64,000 nucleotides of DNA from Paramarasmius palmivorus (Eukaryota > Basidiomycota > Agaricomycetes > Agaricales > Marasmiaceae): assembly GCA_037176845.1 (NCBI GenBank), contig JAYKXP010000014.1, positions 372,001-436,000 on the forward strand, given 5' to 3'. Under the pieces are notes generated by a model. The model had not been told where the DNA came from. It did no database searches and was given only the letters and a program-made list of their open reading frames with translations. Below are positions 21,692 through 32,937 of the stretch, in pieces. The translations under genes were made by a program, and so were the position numbers. How positions within the stretch are numbered: the first letter of the stretch is position 1; every line of letters begins with the position of its first letter.

Positions 21692-23769
21692 ATGTTCTCG
21701 AAATCCAAACTGGGACTCGTCGCTCTTGCCATGCTCTCCGTCACGGACCAGGCATTGGGCAGAATTCGATGGATGGAAAGAGATGACCGCCCTGTTCATC
21801 TCAACCCCCGACGATTCGGTCAGGAGAACCCACCGGTCATTCAACAACTCTCGGCTGCCTGCCCTGGCCAAGTCTGTGGTGTTCTCGCCGGTGAAGCTAT
21901 CACCCCTCTCCTGGCAGCTCAGCCGGAATGTTCACAACAAGACCACGCGGACAAGATTATCGGTACGTAACAGCTCTGTAATCTGTGGTCTATTCTGACA
22001 TGTCATTCAGACGCTGCTCAACAATTCGACGACGCAACGAAGGCCAACATGATCGCTCTTGCAATTGAGTACCGTCAGGCGGAAAAGAACACTCCTCCCG
22101 TACGCATTGCCAAATTGTTCTCATAGCGATCCCATACTAATTCATCTTCAGGACTTCACGACCAACCCTCCTACTGCACGAAACTCCGTCTTTTGCCAAA
22201 AGGCTCCCAAGAATGCCGAGCTCAACGGTTTGGTGCAAGCCCAGGACCCTGCTAACGACCCCAACATTTTCTTCGACCCTGCCCTCAAGGCTTCTGTCAC
22301 CAAGGGCTCTCAAGCCAATACGGCGCCTTTCGGTGGAGCGTATGTCCATTTTCTTCTCCACCCATTTGATACCTGACATTTCGTTTTAGTGCCAATAATG
22401 GAAATGCCGGTGCAGGTGCTGGGAACAATAATGGCAATGTAGATGTTGACACTGGTGCTGGTGGTAACGCTAGTGCCACTGCTACGGATGCTGGTGCCAC
22501 TGGTACGGCTTGCCAGGCTACTGTCACCGTCACAGTCTCTGATGCTGCTCCCGCTGCGACAGCTACCCAGGCCCCCAACCTTGACGCTGGCAATGTTGGG
22601 AACTTTGGATCTTGCACCGTTCCTCAAATCGAGTTCGGTGCAGGCTTTGACGGACGCAAGGAAACCTCTTTCCAACCTGCTGATAAGCGTGAGTAGCAAC
22701 CTATTCGTGTTCGGTTTCAGCTCAAGGCGCCACTCAGAATCATTCAACCACGGCTCTGCGCAAAACATCAACATCATCACCGAGGTGGGTTCCGTCCTTA
22801 TACTAGCACGGTTCGCTCGCTGATTGTCTTCGATTAGTTCATTTGTGATACCCTTGTCAATTCGTGTGGCGCAGACCAGCAAGCTCGCGATACTTGCGCC
22901 CAGGCTGAGACAGCAGCAGCTGCACAGGACAAATTCAGCGGCGCAACAGCAGACTTATTCAACAGCTTCTTCGGCGTTACCACGGTAGGTGGTCTTTTTT
23001 GTCGCTGAGGAGATTGAGATTGCTCATACTTATCTCCTTTTCTTAGAACTTTGCAAACGTCGCTGCGATTGACAATCAAGGCAATGTAGCCGGTGGAGGT
23101 GCCGCAAACGGTGGGGCTGCAAATGGCGGGGCTGCCAACGGTAACACCGGAAACAACGCCAACACTGGCAACAACGGAAATGCAGGTGGAAATGCGAATA
23201 CAGGAGCTGCTGATTTCGGTTCTTGCACTACCCCCGAAATTGACTTTGCCCAAGGCTTTGACAACAGGAAAGAAACTTCATTCCGCCCTGCCGACTTGAG
23301 TAAGTTCATGTCACTCCGTAGTGGCAAACACTATACTGATTACTTTCGTAGACTCGTTCAACCACGGTAGTGGTAAGCTTACAGAGTCATAGATGCTTGT
23401 ATGCAGATTGACTGACGCGATTACACTTTAGCCCAAGCTATTGGCATCATCTCTACAGTAAGTATCCTCTTGACAATCTACCTTTTCTGGAGCTGACTCG
23501 TTTCCCTCAGTTTATTTGCGACACTTTGACCAACTCATGTGGTGCTAACCAGGCGGCTAAGGACCTTTGTGCTCAGGCATCAACTGCTGCTGCAGCTGCT
23601 ACCGCCAAGACCGGAGCACAAGCAGACGCTTTCAACGCCGTATTTGGCATCCAGACGGTAGGAAAATACGTTTAGAAGTATGCGATCACGTTCTAACTTT
23701 TCGGCATCACTATAGAATTTGAACGCAATTCAGCCCATCGATGACCAAGGCAGAGCTGTTACAAACTAA
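21692..23769 (+). CDS. Secreted protein with duplicated Cys-containing repeat and Gly/Asn/Ala linkers
   Basis: The ATG at 21692 gives a classic signal peptide (MFSKSKLGLVALAMLSVTDQ, then ALG). About ten exons join. After an N-terminal region (SAACPGQVCGVLAGE) there are two similar modules. Each has GSCT..P.I.F..GFD.RKETSF.PAD, NHGSAQ, I..FICDTL.NSCGA, then an Ala-rich helix and FN..FG; the first starts near 22605 and the second near 23217. They are separated by linkers of Asn, Gly, Ala and Thr (about 22395-22460 and 23090-23210). This matches a basidiomycete extracellular family I have seen only as hypothetical or 'circumsporozoite-like'. Cell-wall or matrix association is inference. No enzyme motif is visible. 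Confidence 0.75.
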
Positions 23770-23967
23770 GCGGTATTTGAGTTTTCAGAGTATACCTTCA
23801 GGGCTTCTCGTTTGTAGTAGTTGATACCCCACGTCTCATTTTGTATTTCCTCATTTTCTAGCCGTCAATTGAAACTTGCTGAGTAGGCTAATGATGACCG
23901 TGTGACTAATAAACGAGTCTTTTGAGCATATTTTAAATCCAGTTTGTTCTACTGCATGGTATGTATG

Positions 23968-25544
23968 TCAAAAGTCTAGAAAGTACAGTTCCCCCGTATG
24001 TAGTCCTACACATACACGTCCAGTCGCTTCGTGGAAGGTCATAGATTGACAAGCATGAAATTCGAATGGAAGGGCAGTTTGTGGTGGCACAAGCTGCCCG
24101 ACACGCGCCCTCGCGCCTCGTTCTGTAGTGGGTGGAAAATGACCCTTCATCAGGACAAAGCTGTCCGTATCCCAACGTCGCTCCAACCAAACCATCCTTC
24201 TACCACTTTGACCCACGCACATGATGTCGACTGCTGAGCTTGTGCTGGCTGGAAGCTTCCATACCATTATATCGTTCGCGGTGCTCGAGTTCAATGGGAA
24301 TTTGACCACATGTCGGAATGGCGGTGATTGGTTGAATGATACTGCTGTCACCCAGGGCAGGGAACGACCTTGAGCATCCGCGGACAGCGTGTAATCGAAG
24401 CCTGGGCTCGACGTCACCTTCGCTGGCGACACAAGTTCGTAGCATGGTGTACCGATTGACTGCCTAATCGCACGTTCAGATGTCTCAATGTCCGCCATCG
24501 ATATTGAATATTGTCGAAATATAAGAGTTCCTTCTTGGATTCCTATCACGACTAGATAACCAGGGAAAATTCGAAAATGCATTTGAGAAAATGGCTAGCA
24601 CGCCTCGTGAGCAAAGGTGTCCTGAAACGGTATAAACTGACTTACCGTAGGGACATTGATATCCAAGAGCTTCTGGCGACCGCCTTCCAATTCCAATAAA
24701 AGTATCTGATATTTTGGAGGTCTCAGGATGCTATCAAAATGCGCAAGCGCAACAGCGATAAGCCCTTCGTTGATATGCAATTCGTAGGCAATTCCTCGGA
24801 TATCGTGTCCTGACACCTCTTCCACCAAATATCTTGATAGGTCAGATGGACTGTCGCTGCCGGTATTGTGAAGAGGGAAAATATATACCCTCAAGAGCCT
24901 GAAGACATCTCAGTGAGTAGTGTTTGATTCATGCTGCAGGGAATAACATACTCTTTTCGAACAGAGCTACCGAACATTATCGCAATGCACACCTCGCTTC
25001 CATCATTTCGAAGGCACGCAGCAAACTTGGGAGAGTATTGAGCTTCCAGGGGTATTACCCGTACCCGAAGCACGTCGTTTGGCTTGCGTATGAGCCACAC
25101 CTCTATAATGCAGGTTGCTCCTGAAGAGGTACGAGACAGGGTAACGAGCCATTCGGGGCTTAACATTTGCATCTCATATACCATGCCTCCATGGCGGATA
25201 CAATGGATTCTATTGATTCGCGAATGGTCTCTGGACCAGTTCTGATCCACCCGTAACGCCTGAACAACGAGCAGTCGGAGTTGTGTTCCAGTGAGAGCTG
25301 ACTCGTTTGAACGAGTCACAATATTCAGAGGCAAATCGATGTCAGTGTGGTGCCATATGTAATCTGAAGAGCAGAAAGCGTGTAAGACACGACATGTCTG
25401 CGTGTCGCACGAGCACTTTAGCACCCTGACTACTCCAGCTGACAAACCACGTACCTGGTGAAGAGCCAAAAGAGAGCGTACATCCAACTTTGTGAATATT
25501 GAGATTAGAATGTCATCCGGAAGTTCGAGCAGGCGAGTAGGCAT
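23968..25544 (-). CDS. F-box domain protein
   Basis: The start is the ATG at 25544 (MPTRLLELPDDILISIFTKL); the upstream in-frame codon at 25559 is TTG. The N-terminal 45 residues are an F-box (LLELPDDILISIFTKLDVRSLLALHQ-type, joined over a 57-bp in-frame intron to TCRVLHAFC), which would bind Skp1 in an SCF ubiquitin ligase. Two further introns join VRKE to LLRVYIFPLHNTG and DINVPT to PFSQMHFRIFPG. The long C-terminal part has no leucine-rich repeat that I can see; its strand-rich pattern could be a degenerate beta-propeller (ends GRVCVGLHTGELYFLDF). The target is unknown. It is head-to-head with the next gene, 180 bp apart. Confidence 0.75.
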
Positions 25545-25723
25545 GAACAAGCTGAACAACTTGCTGAAGACGATGAGGGAGGGAACAAGAAAGCGGAGAA
25601 ATCTTATCAGGATCTCCGTCCAGAATCAGATAAGATAACCACACGTGGATCACCAAATTCGTGCCGGTTCCGCCGGCTAACTATGACTACAAAAGGCGGG
25701 CACCTCCTTTCTATTGTACCACC

Positions 25724-28010
25724 ATGAATCCAGCTACCGTTGCCAACGATTCTCCACATCACCACACTTTCACCATGTCCGATATCGATACTTTCTCAGA
25801 CTCTGACTGGCTTGACATTGCCAGCAGTCGAGAATCGGACATAGACTCTCTCAGTAATCCCGACAGCGACCATGCGGACGTATCTGCATCTCTCTCCCGA
25901 CGGTCGTCTTTCAGCACAGGAAGCTCGCGCGACGGAGAGGTCGACGGTTGGGAAGGTTTTGTCGAAGATGCACCAGAAGAAGAAACAAGCCCACATGTTG
26001 TCGAGCGGCACCCATCACCAATAGAAACTCAGGACCATCGATCTGTCAACGAGGTACAGGAAGACATTGCCGAGGAGCGTCGAGTATTGGATGGCCTTGA
26101 GCAAAGCCTGATTAGCACTCTAAGTGCTTCCAGGTCAAGTTCTCATGACTCCACTACTCATAATTCACTTCGTGACCTCAGGCTCTCATTTCCAGACCCT
26201 TTGACCAGCTCCCGTGACGAGTTGCCAGGGTTGTACGACACTTCGTCTTCACCGACTACCCTTTCAGAAGCCACCTCTACTAATGAACCTATCGCCACTC
26301 CCGCTCCAGGAGCTGACGTTCCTCCACCGATGCAGGATCCGGGTTTGAATATCACACCCGAGGTCCGAATTCAGGAGTCGGCGAAGTTGGGCGTCGACAT
26401 TAAGAACACAACTTCCGAGGTCGTCCTCTATGGCGCGCCTTCTTCCATCAAGTGGTCCTTTGTTCAGGATCTACTAGGGAAGGCGGCTTTGGGTAGTGGG
26501 CGGCACTTAGAGGTTATCGGGGACAATGAGACTGATAAGCAGTACATACGACTAACTCGAAAGGCATTTGAGCCCTTTTCCTTCACTCGTCTACAACAAT
26601 CGGACACGATCTTGGTTAAGGATAGAACAGGAGACCTTATGGTATGTATAGCGTTTCTTATTACCACTACGGTTGACTTCACTCTCTTCACAGCCGAGTT
26701 CGGGGCGTTCTCCGAGCCGGCCATCTTTGGCTATTCTTTTCTTACCCTGCAAACTCTCCCTTGAACTACCCAAGCACCACACACTCTACCTCCCGGTCGT
26801 CATCGACACGAGTGACGAGACGGGAAATGTGCATGACAGCTCAACGACAATGTTGCAAGCTCACCTTGCATGGTCGTCGGTCAACGTCCCACCCGAGCGT
26901 GTCCTGACGCTCAAGCGCAGCAACTCGCCGCTCTTTGCTGTAAAGGACGTCAAAGACCTCAATGCGTATCATACTCATCGATCTCTTCGACGAATCACAG
27001 AGAGGCAGTCCTGGCGTAGTATGCATGCCATGACAATGTATGCATTTCTTGACTTGATTATCCTGGATAGTGACTAAAAGTTCCTTAGATTCGCGTTGCT
27101 CTCGTTGATCATCGGTCTTGCTGTTCACAACGTGCTAAGATCTCAAACTCGAGCCGCTCACGCTCCGGCCTTCACAACAAACACGCCCGAGAACGAAACG
27201 TCCGGTGCTAGCCGCATGAATTCAACTGCATTAGCAGTCCGCACTACATCCGAGCTTTTCATTGCACCAGCATCCCTCAGCACTGGACCACCCGCATACG
27301 AGCGAGGTTCTACAGCCGCCGAAAGCTCCGCCTCCACTTCGGTGATAACCTATACGAAAGCTGCGAACGCACTCCAGGTCATCACCAGCGGAAGCAAGTT
27401 AAAGGCGCTAACAGAGAAAATCAAGACGACGAAGGACTTGACTACTCGACCATCAACTACTACGACATGTCAGAAGGAGACTCAAGACGACCAGTCAACG
27501 GGGTCTACATCCCAAGTCGTCCAAGAGGAATCCACTTCCTCTTTGAGTCTTCGCCTGGTCGATTCCCTCTCCGAAATCATAGAAGTTTCGATCAAGGCCC
27601 TGGTCGAGGTTGTTCAGCATGATCTCGCGGACCTGATGCTGGCGATTGATGAGCTCATGAATGCCATCCACCGTCAAACACGCATGGTCGCCGAACATTC
27701 GAGAACCACAATGCAGACCGTGAAGGAGCATTTCGAATACCGGAATGCAAGAGCCAAGGGGAAAGCGAAGGAACTCAGGGATAAGGGTCTAAGGTTGGTG
27801 TCGTCTGCAGGCGATGCTATTATCAGGAGGACACGCACTGCCCGAAGGCGTGCACAGGCGTTGAGAGATGATGTTGCCTCTTCTGAGGCATGGGCCAAGT
27901 ACGACAGGGTCCAAGGAGGCTGGGCCAACACACTCAACCAAAGAAACCGTCGTGGGACAAACCGAAGGTGTCGAGCCGGGAAGGACGGTCGACATGCGAC
28001 TTGTCATTGA
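25724..28010 (+). CDS. Ser-rich single-span membrane protein, unrecognised
   Basis: The first ATG is 25724 (MNPATVANDSPHHHTFTMSD); the codon at 25661 is GTG. Three exons: the first to about 26641, the second from about 26693 and the third from about 27089. The N-terminal 250 residues are acidic and Ser-rich (SDIDTFSDSDWLDIASS), followed by a folded region ('SSEVVLYGAPSSIKWSFVQD'-like). The second exon has 'PSLAILFLPCKLSLELPKHH'. The third opens with one transmembrane helix (FALLSLIIGLAVHNVLRS). A Lys/Arg-rich, helical C-terminal region follows (LVDSLSEIIEVSIKALVEVV onwards). I do not recognise the family. The C-terminus may be spliced further near 27985, so the stop at 28010 is provisional. 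Confidence 0.65.
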
Positions 28011-28334
28011 ATTTGATTCCCTTATCTTTTTCCAGTAAGTACTTACAGTTCATTTATCCTTCACCCAAGGACTACTGTGATATATAGTGTTGCTCCAAGT
28101 GTATAGTGCCGTGTATATATCCCCAAGTCGATGCCAATGTTAATAGTTAATTGTTTAATCAGCCATACTGTGTGCGTCAGCTGGCTTGAGCTTGGCTTGG
28201 AGTTGAGCGACAAATTTACCTCGTGCATCATGCATGTTCGTTTTAGAGCACGAAGTTGAACCATCACCTTCCTTAGCCTTCCTTCGCTTCTATTTAACGA
28301 CTACTTAATTCCAGCCGACGCTGGCGCTCTCATT
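28011..28334. promoter_or_regulatory. Intergenic region upstream of the GH5 gene
   Basis: 324 bp. It holds the end of the preceding gene and the presumed promoter of the glucanase. A TATTTAA-like A/T stretch lies at about 28290, roughly 45 bp before the start codon. Nothing else is recognised. Confidence 0.4.
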
Positions 28335-30179
28335 ATGCTTTTCCTTCCTTTCGGCTTTCTGCTGCTGCTCTCCCAAGTGCTTCTCTCGACGGCAAGGCAG
28401 CAATGTCAACTTCGCGTAAATAACTTCAACTTGAACGATCCTACGATACCGACAACCACGACATTTGGCAATGGTACCGACAGTCATTCAGCTCCAACAA
28501 GTGGTACTGGGGGAAATCCACCAGAGTCGACACCGACGAGGCAGCCATTCGATTATGGGAAGGAAAAGATAAGAGGCGTCAATTTGTGAGTTCAGTACTA
28601 TTGGTCACGATACTTGAAATTCATTCAGCTTGTTTCTTTAACTATACAGAGGCGGCTGGTTCGTCTTGGAAGTGCGTAGATCCTATGTGATACTCGGATG
28701 GATACTCATAGAAGCCCAAATTAAGCCCTGGATTACCCCTTCGATATTCGATAATTCTGGAGACGATACCATAGTGGACGAGTACACGTTAGGTCAGAAG
28801 AAAAATAATGATGACACTCTAGCAATGCTTAAGAACCACTGGGACACGGTGAGTGGTGTATATTTGCTATGACCATTTTTTCATCTCATTTTATAACACT
28901 AGTGGATAACAGAGGACGACTTTAAACAAATTGCAGCAGCCGGTTTAAACCATGTTCGGTACTCGTCAAGTCTCTCTTGGTCCTAAATTGCGGTTCTCAT
29001 TTCCTTCTTCAGGATACCTGTAGGGTACTGGTCAGTCCCTATGACGTCGGCAGATACCAACCAAAGCACCTCTCCATTCCCTTATATCCCTGGAGCATGG
29101 CCCTACCTGTTACGAGCACTCAACTGGGCAGCAGCTCATAATGTTCACGTCATTATTGATATCCACGGTGCCCCCGGCTCGCAGAACGGCTACGACAATT
29201 CTGGCCAACGAACAGATGATCCACGATGGGCATATAACCCAGCGAACGTTTCACGAACTATTGATACGATAAAGTACATTGCGAGGGCAGTTGGTGGGAT
29301 GGTTGATGTAATGGAGCTACTGAATGAGAGTGCAGGATTCCGTAGCACTGAGTGGGCGAGTGTGACGAGGCAATTTTGGGTGGACGGATATCATGCAGTG
29401 AGAGAAGCTGCAGGCGATGATATGAAGGTTATGATTGGAGATGCGTTCTTGGGTGTCAATGTACGTTCACAAATCCATCTTTTTGAAGCACTGGATAACC
29501 TTTCGATAGAACTGGCAAAATTTCCTGACATACCCAGACGCGCAGGGTGTACTGATGGACTTCGTGAGTGAGGCTATCCCTCTTCTATATACCTCATCTC
29601 ACCTCCGCGCAGCATCAGTACCAAATATTTAGCAACGACGAGTTAGCTCGTTCCCCCGAAGACCACGTTCAGCAGGCGTGCACTATGAAAGACACGATAT
29701 CAACGTACTCCGCCACCAACCTTTGGACTGTTATGGGTGAATGGTCCAACGCCATCACAGATTGCACCAAATGGCTTAACGGTTTCGGGAGAGGTGCTCG
29801 ATGGGACGGTACATACCAGCAGGCCGACATGCGTGTGTTTGGCTCATGCGATTCATACACGGGAAACATGAGCGGGTTCTCGGACGACTATAAACGATTC
29901 CTGCGTCGGTAAGTCCGTGGACACTCAATATTTTTGATTCGACTAACGCCAGCATGGTTTAGGTACTGGGAAGTGCAAGTCGAAATCGGAGAATCTGCGC
30001 AAGGCTGGATCTTTTGGACTTGGAAGGTTCGTTCTCGTCACTTGGGAATTAGAAATCCAGAATTGAAGCACATTTGTCAGGCGGAGAATTCGGATGACTG
30101 GAGTTATCAAAGAGGTTTGCAAGGTGGCTGGATACCCCAGGACCCCACCAATAGGATGTATCCCAATATCTGTTCATAG
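28335..30179 (+). CDS. Secreted GH5 exo-1,3-beta-glucanase-like glycosidase
   Basis: The ATG at 28335 gives a signal peptide (MLFLPFGFLLLLSQVLLSTA). A linker is followed by the GH5 subfamily 9 core: '[20 protein letters not shown]', 'AAAGLNHVRIPVGYWSV', 'NVHVIIDIHGAPGSQNGYDN', 'VDVMELLNESAGF' (acid/base Glu), 'NNWQNFLTYPDAQGVLMDFH', 'LWTVMGEWSNAITDCTKWLN' (nucleophile Glu in GEWS), YWEVQVEIGE and 'GWIFWTWKAENSDDWSYQRG'. At least eight exons are required. The family trims beta-1,3-glucan by exo-hydrolysis and commonly acts in wall remodelling or fruiting-body lysis. The usual Pro after the acid/base NE is Ser here (NES instead of NEP). Confidence 0.9.
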
Positions 30180-30424
30180 ACTGCCTAGCCATAGACAAGC
30201 ATAGCAACGGATGTACAATCAACAATATTTATCTCTACCTATGTACAGTAGCAACACACATCAACTCTAATTGTTCGCTATTATAAGGACTACACACACA
30301 AACATAGACGCTTTGCATAAATACAACTACAATTGCATAGATGAAGTACAGACCCTTTGATATCCAAAAAAATCATCCCATTACCGCGTCCATGGGCGAC
30401 CTTGTATGACCAAACGTTCTACTA

Positions 30425-31546
30425 TCAATAGATTTGTGAGGGCCAGTCCGGCAAGCTCTGCAGAGCAGCGTTCGAGGCTTCCTTGACTCGACGCTTGCTT
30501 GCCATGTCCCCAGACTGACGATAATTTTCAAAGACTTCGCGCATCTGGAATGAAGATGCTGCTATCGAATCTAGAGAGTGGAGCAGGTGATTAATGTCAG
30601 CAAAGGAAAGAACCGCAATACGCACCAAAGTTACTATCAGCTTCTTTTGTGAGCTAAGAGCAGACGTTTAGACGGGTTGCAAGTAGAAACGTTTTTCGCC
30701 ACGTACCGACTGAAGTCGTGCCGCCTCCTGCTGAATCTGAGCAGCGTAATAACCACCCCCACTGTACTGGACCTGCAACTGTAATTGGGCGACCTTCCCC
30801 TCCAATTCCTTCTTCCTCGTCTGCCACGCATCCTTCAACGAATCAAAAGAGTTCAAAAGCTGCTTCCACGCATAGGTATCCCATGACTCGATCTCCGCCT
30901 TGTGTGTCCGAATGTACTCCCGAGGATGTACCTCGCCAGCGACTGAACGAGATGTAGTGCCTGCGAATCCAGACCCGGAGCCAACCGGTGACATTGGGCC
31001 CGATAGCTGTTGGAACTGCTGGGGATTCTGGTTCTGGTTCTGGTTTGGGTTGGTCCCATCCCAGCCTTGTCCAATCGATGCATAAGGATCGAACTGGGCG
31101 ACGTTGTTGTACCCCGGTGATGATAGTTGTTGTTGTGCAGGATTGTACGGCTGTTGTTGCTGTTGCTGCTGCTGCTGCAAATACCCATAACCACTCCCGC
31201 TTATCTGGCTAGCGAGCTGCTGGCCAAAGCTACTCGTAGGTTGAAAGCCGGTTGGCTGAGACGCCATCGGCATACTACCCCACTGCTGTCCTCCGGTATT
31301 CTGCATACCATATCCGCCTGGATTGAACTGGGACTGAGGACTGTATTGTTGATACTGTTGTTGCTGCTGCTGCTGGGGCTGCGGTGATTGGTATCCGCTG
31401 CCAGATCCCTGTTGCATCCATGACGTGAATTGGGGATTAGGCGGTGAAGGAGAAGTGTTGATATCAGGGAAGCGATTATGAGCACTGTTAGGATCGGATG
31501 AAAAGGGATTGTTCATAGGTCCAGGGGAAGCGTATCCGTTGTACAT
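30425..31546 (-). CDS. Gln/Asn-rich protein with C-terminal helical domain
   Basis: The start is the ATG at 31546 (MYNGYASPGPMNNPFSSDPN); the codon at 31558 is TTG. The first two-thirds are low complexity, rich in Gln, Ser, Gly, Pro, Asn and Tyr, with several poly-Gln runs (for example at 31165 and 31360), a prion-like composition. The C-terminal third is helical: 'YAWKQLLNSFDSLKDAWQTR' then KKELEGKVAQLQLQVQYSGG, then QEAARLQS. A 28-nt exon (30653-30626) adds LTKEADSNF and the last exon gives 'DSIAASSFQMREVFENYRQS' to the stop. I do not recognise the family. The composition suggests a condensate-forming or trafficking scaffold protein; that is inference only. Confidence 0.7.
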
Positions 31547-32016
31547 TTGCAATAACAAGAAAAAGTTATAAAGGAGAGATGAATCCTGTGCTGGAACAGC
31601 CGCAGTAACCGCAGTTTGCCGGTGGTATATATACGGTCACCTGTTAGCTATGCTAAACTATGCTCGATTTGAATGACAGGTACTACTGTACAGACTCGAA
31701 GAGAAGCGACATCTGTCTACAGGAAAGTGTGAAGGTGTATTGACTCTGTAGCAAACTTCTCCAAGCAGATCGATGGTCGCTGGAGATCCTTGAGCAGCAG
31801 CTTCTCCAGAAAGTGTGCTCCAAGAATCATCGAGAGGCAATAAATATACAGACCCGGCTGATGGCAAATTTCTTCTGCTTCGTTCGGCCACTTGAGAAAC
31901 GCAACTCGTGTGATTGTCCAATGCAATTCTAGTGAGACGTGGGATTATAATGTACAAATGCATACAGATATTTTTGGGGATATATGGGATTCGTGAAGAT
32001 GACCTGGTGTCATGCT
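31547..32016 (-). promoter_or_regulatory. Promoter of the Q-rich gene with TATA box
   Basis: 470 bp between the Q-rich gene start and the stop of the 4-TM gene. A TATATATA box (31626-31633, minus-strand reading) lies about 80 bp upstream of the Q-rich ATG. No coding frame here is convincing. Confidence 0.45.
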
Positions 32017-32726
32017 TCAGTGTCGTCGGACCTTGGGCGCAGGTATTAAGCCGAGAAGCCCAAATGTCAAAGCGTAGACTGCGCAGGCTACAAGACGGTG
32101 ATTAGCTATTGGAGATGTTGACAATTGCCACGCGCACCTCCAAGAAGACTCGCAAAAAAACCTGAATTCGAATATTGCCATAGTGTGAAAGTGAGAAGTA
32201 ACCATCCGAATATGATTACAGACGTGAGGATCTGCAGTTTCAGGATAAGATAGACGACGGAACAAGGTTTAAGGATAGACCCGTACGGGAATTACTCTCG
32301 AAAGGACTCCATGCTGCCTCCAGAGGGTATACTGCGTAAAACAAGAATACGTGAGGATCGCAGGAGTGATGAGAATGACAGCCAAGACGCACATTTGGCT
32401 TCTCTCCTCGAATTAGAGGCATTAAAATGATGTACATGAACAGTGCTATCGTCGTGCATCCTAGTGTCAAGGACCCAAAAGCCGCGGTTCTAAGAATCCC
32501 AGCAAAAAAGCAGAGATAACAAGGCAGAGATAAGCAAAACGTTATTCGGAAGTCTTTACATGGTAGCGTACCGTCCCCAGCCTTCCTTATCATCGCGAAG
32601 TATGCCCCAGAATTCCATCAAGGTGTCAAAGTAGTACACGACAGCACCTCCAGGTATTATGAACTTGAACTGCTGCAGAATGTGACGATATGGGATTATG
32701 GGTCCATTTGACGACGGGGATGACAT
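32017..32726 (-). CDS. Small four-helix membrane protein of basidiomycetes
   Basis: A chain of five short exons starting at the ATG at 32726 (MSSPSSNGPIIPYRHILQQF) gives about 165 residues with four hydrophobic helices: 'KFIIPGGAVVYYFDTLMEFW', 'LGCTTIALFMYIILMPLI', 'PILTSVIIFGWLLLTFTLW' and 'ACAVYALTFGLLGLIPAPK', ending VRRH. Each join keeps frame and uses GT..AG ends. I recall uncharacterised basidiomycete proteins with the same layout (PGA..Y..D at helix 1 and GLLGL.PAPK at the end), but no function. No single ORF here would reveal the gene. Confidence 0.65.
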
Positions 32727-32937
32727 GGTGGAAGCGAAAAAAGTCTAGTCGCCGCTCTATTAGCCTCCCCAGCCTTGAGGAAACGAGTTTGTGAAGGACG
32801 TACGTATACAAGAAGATTTGCAGCGCGTCACGACGTTGACATTTCTTTCACATGCAACCTGTCTGACTCAGCAAGAGAACGAAAATCTAGACGCGATCGT
32901 TCCGACAATCCCGACAGGCTACTTAAACACTTGTGTT

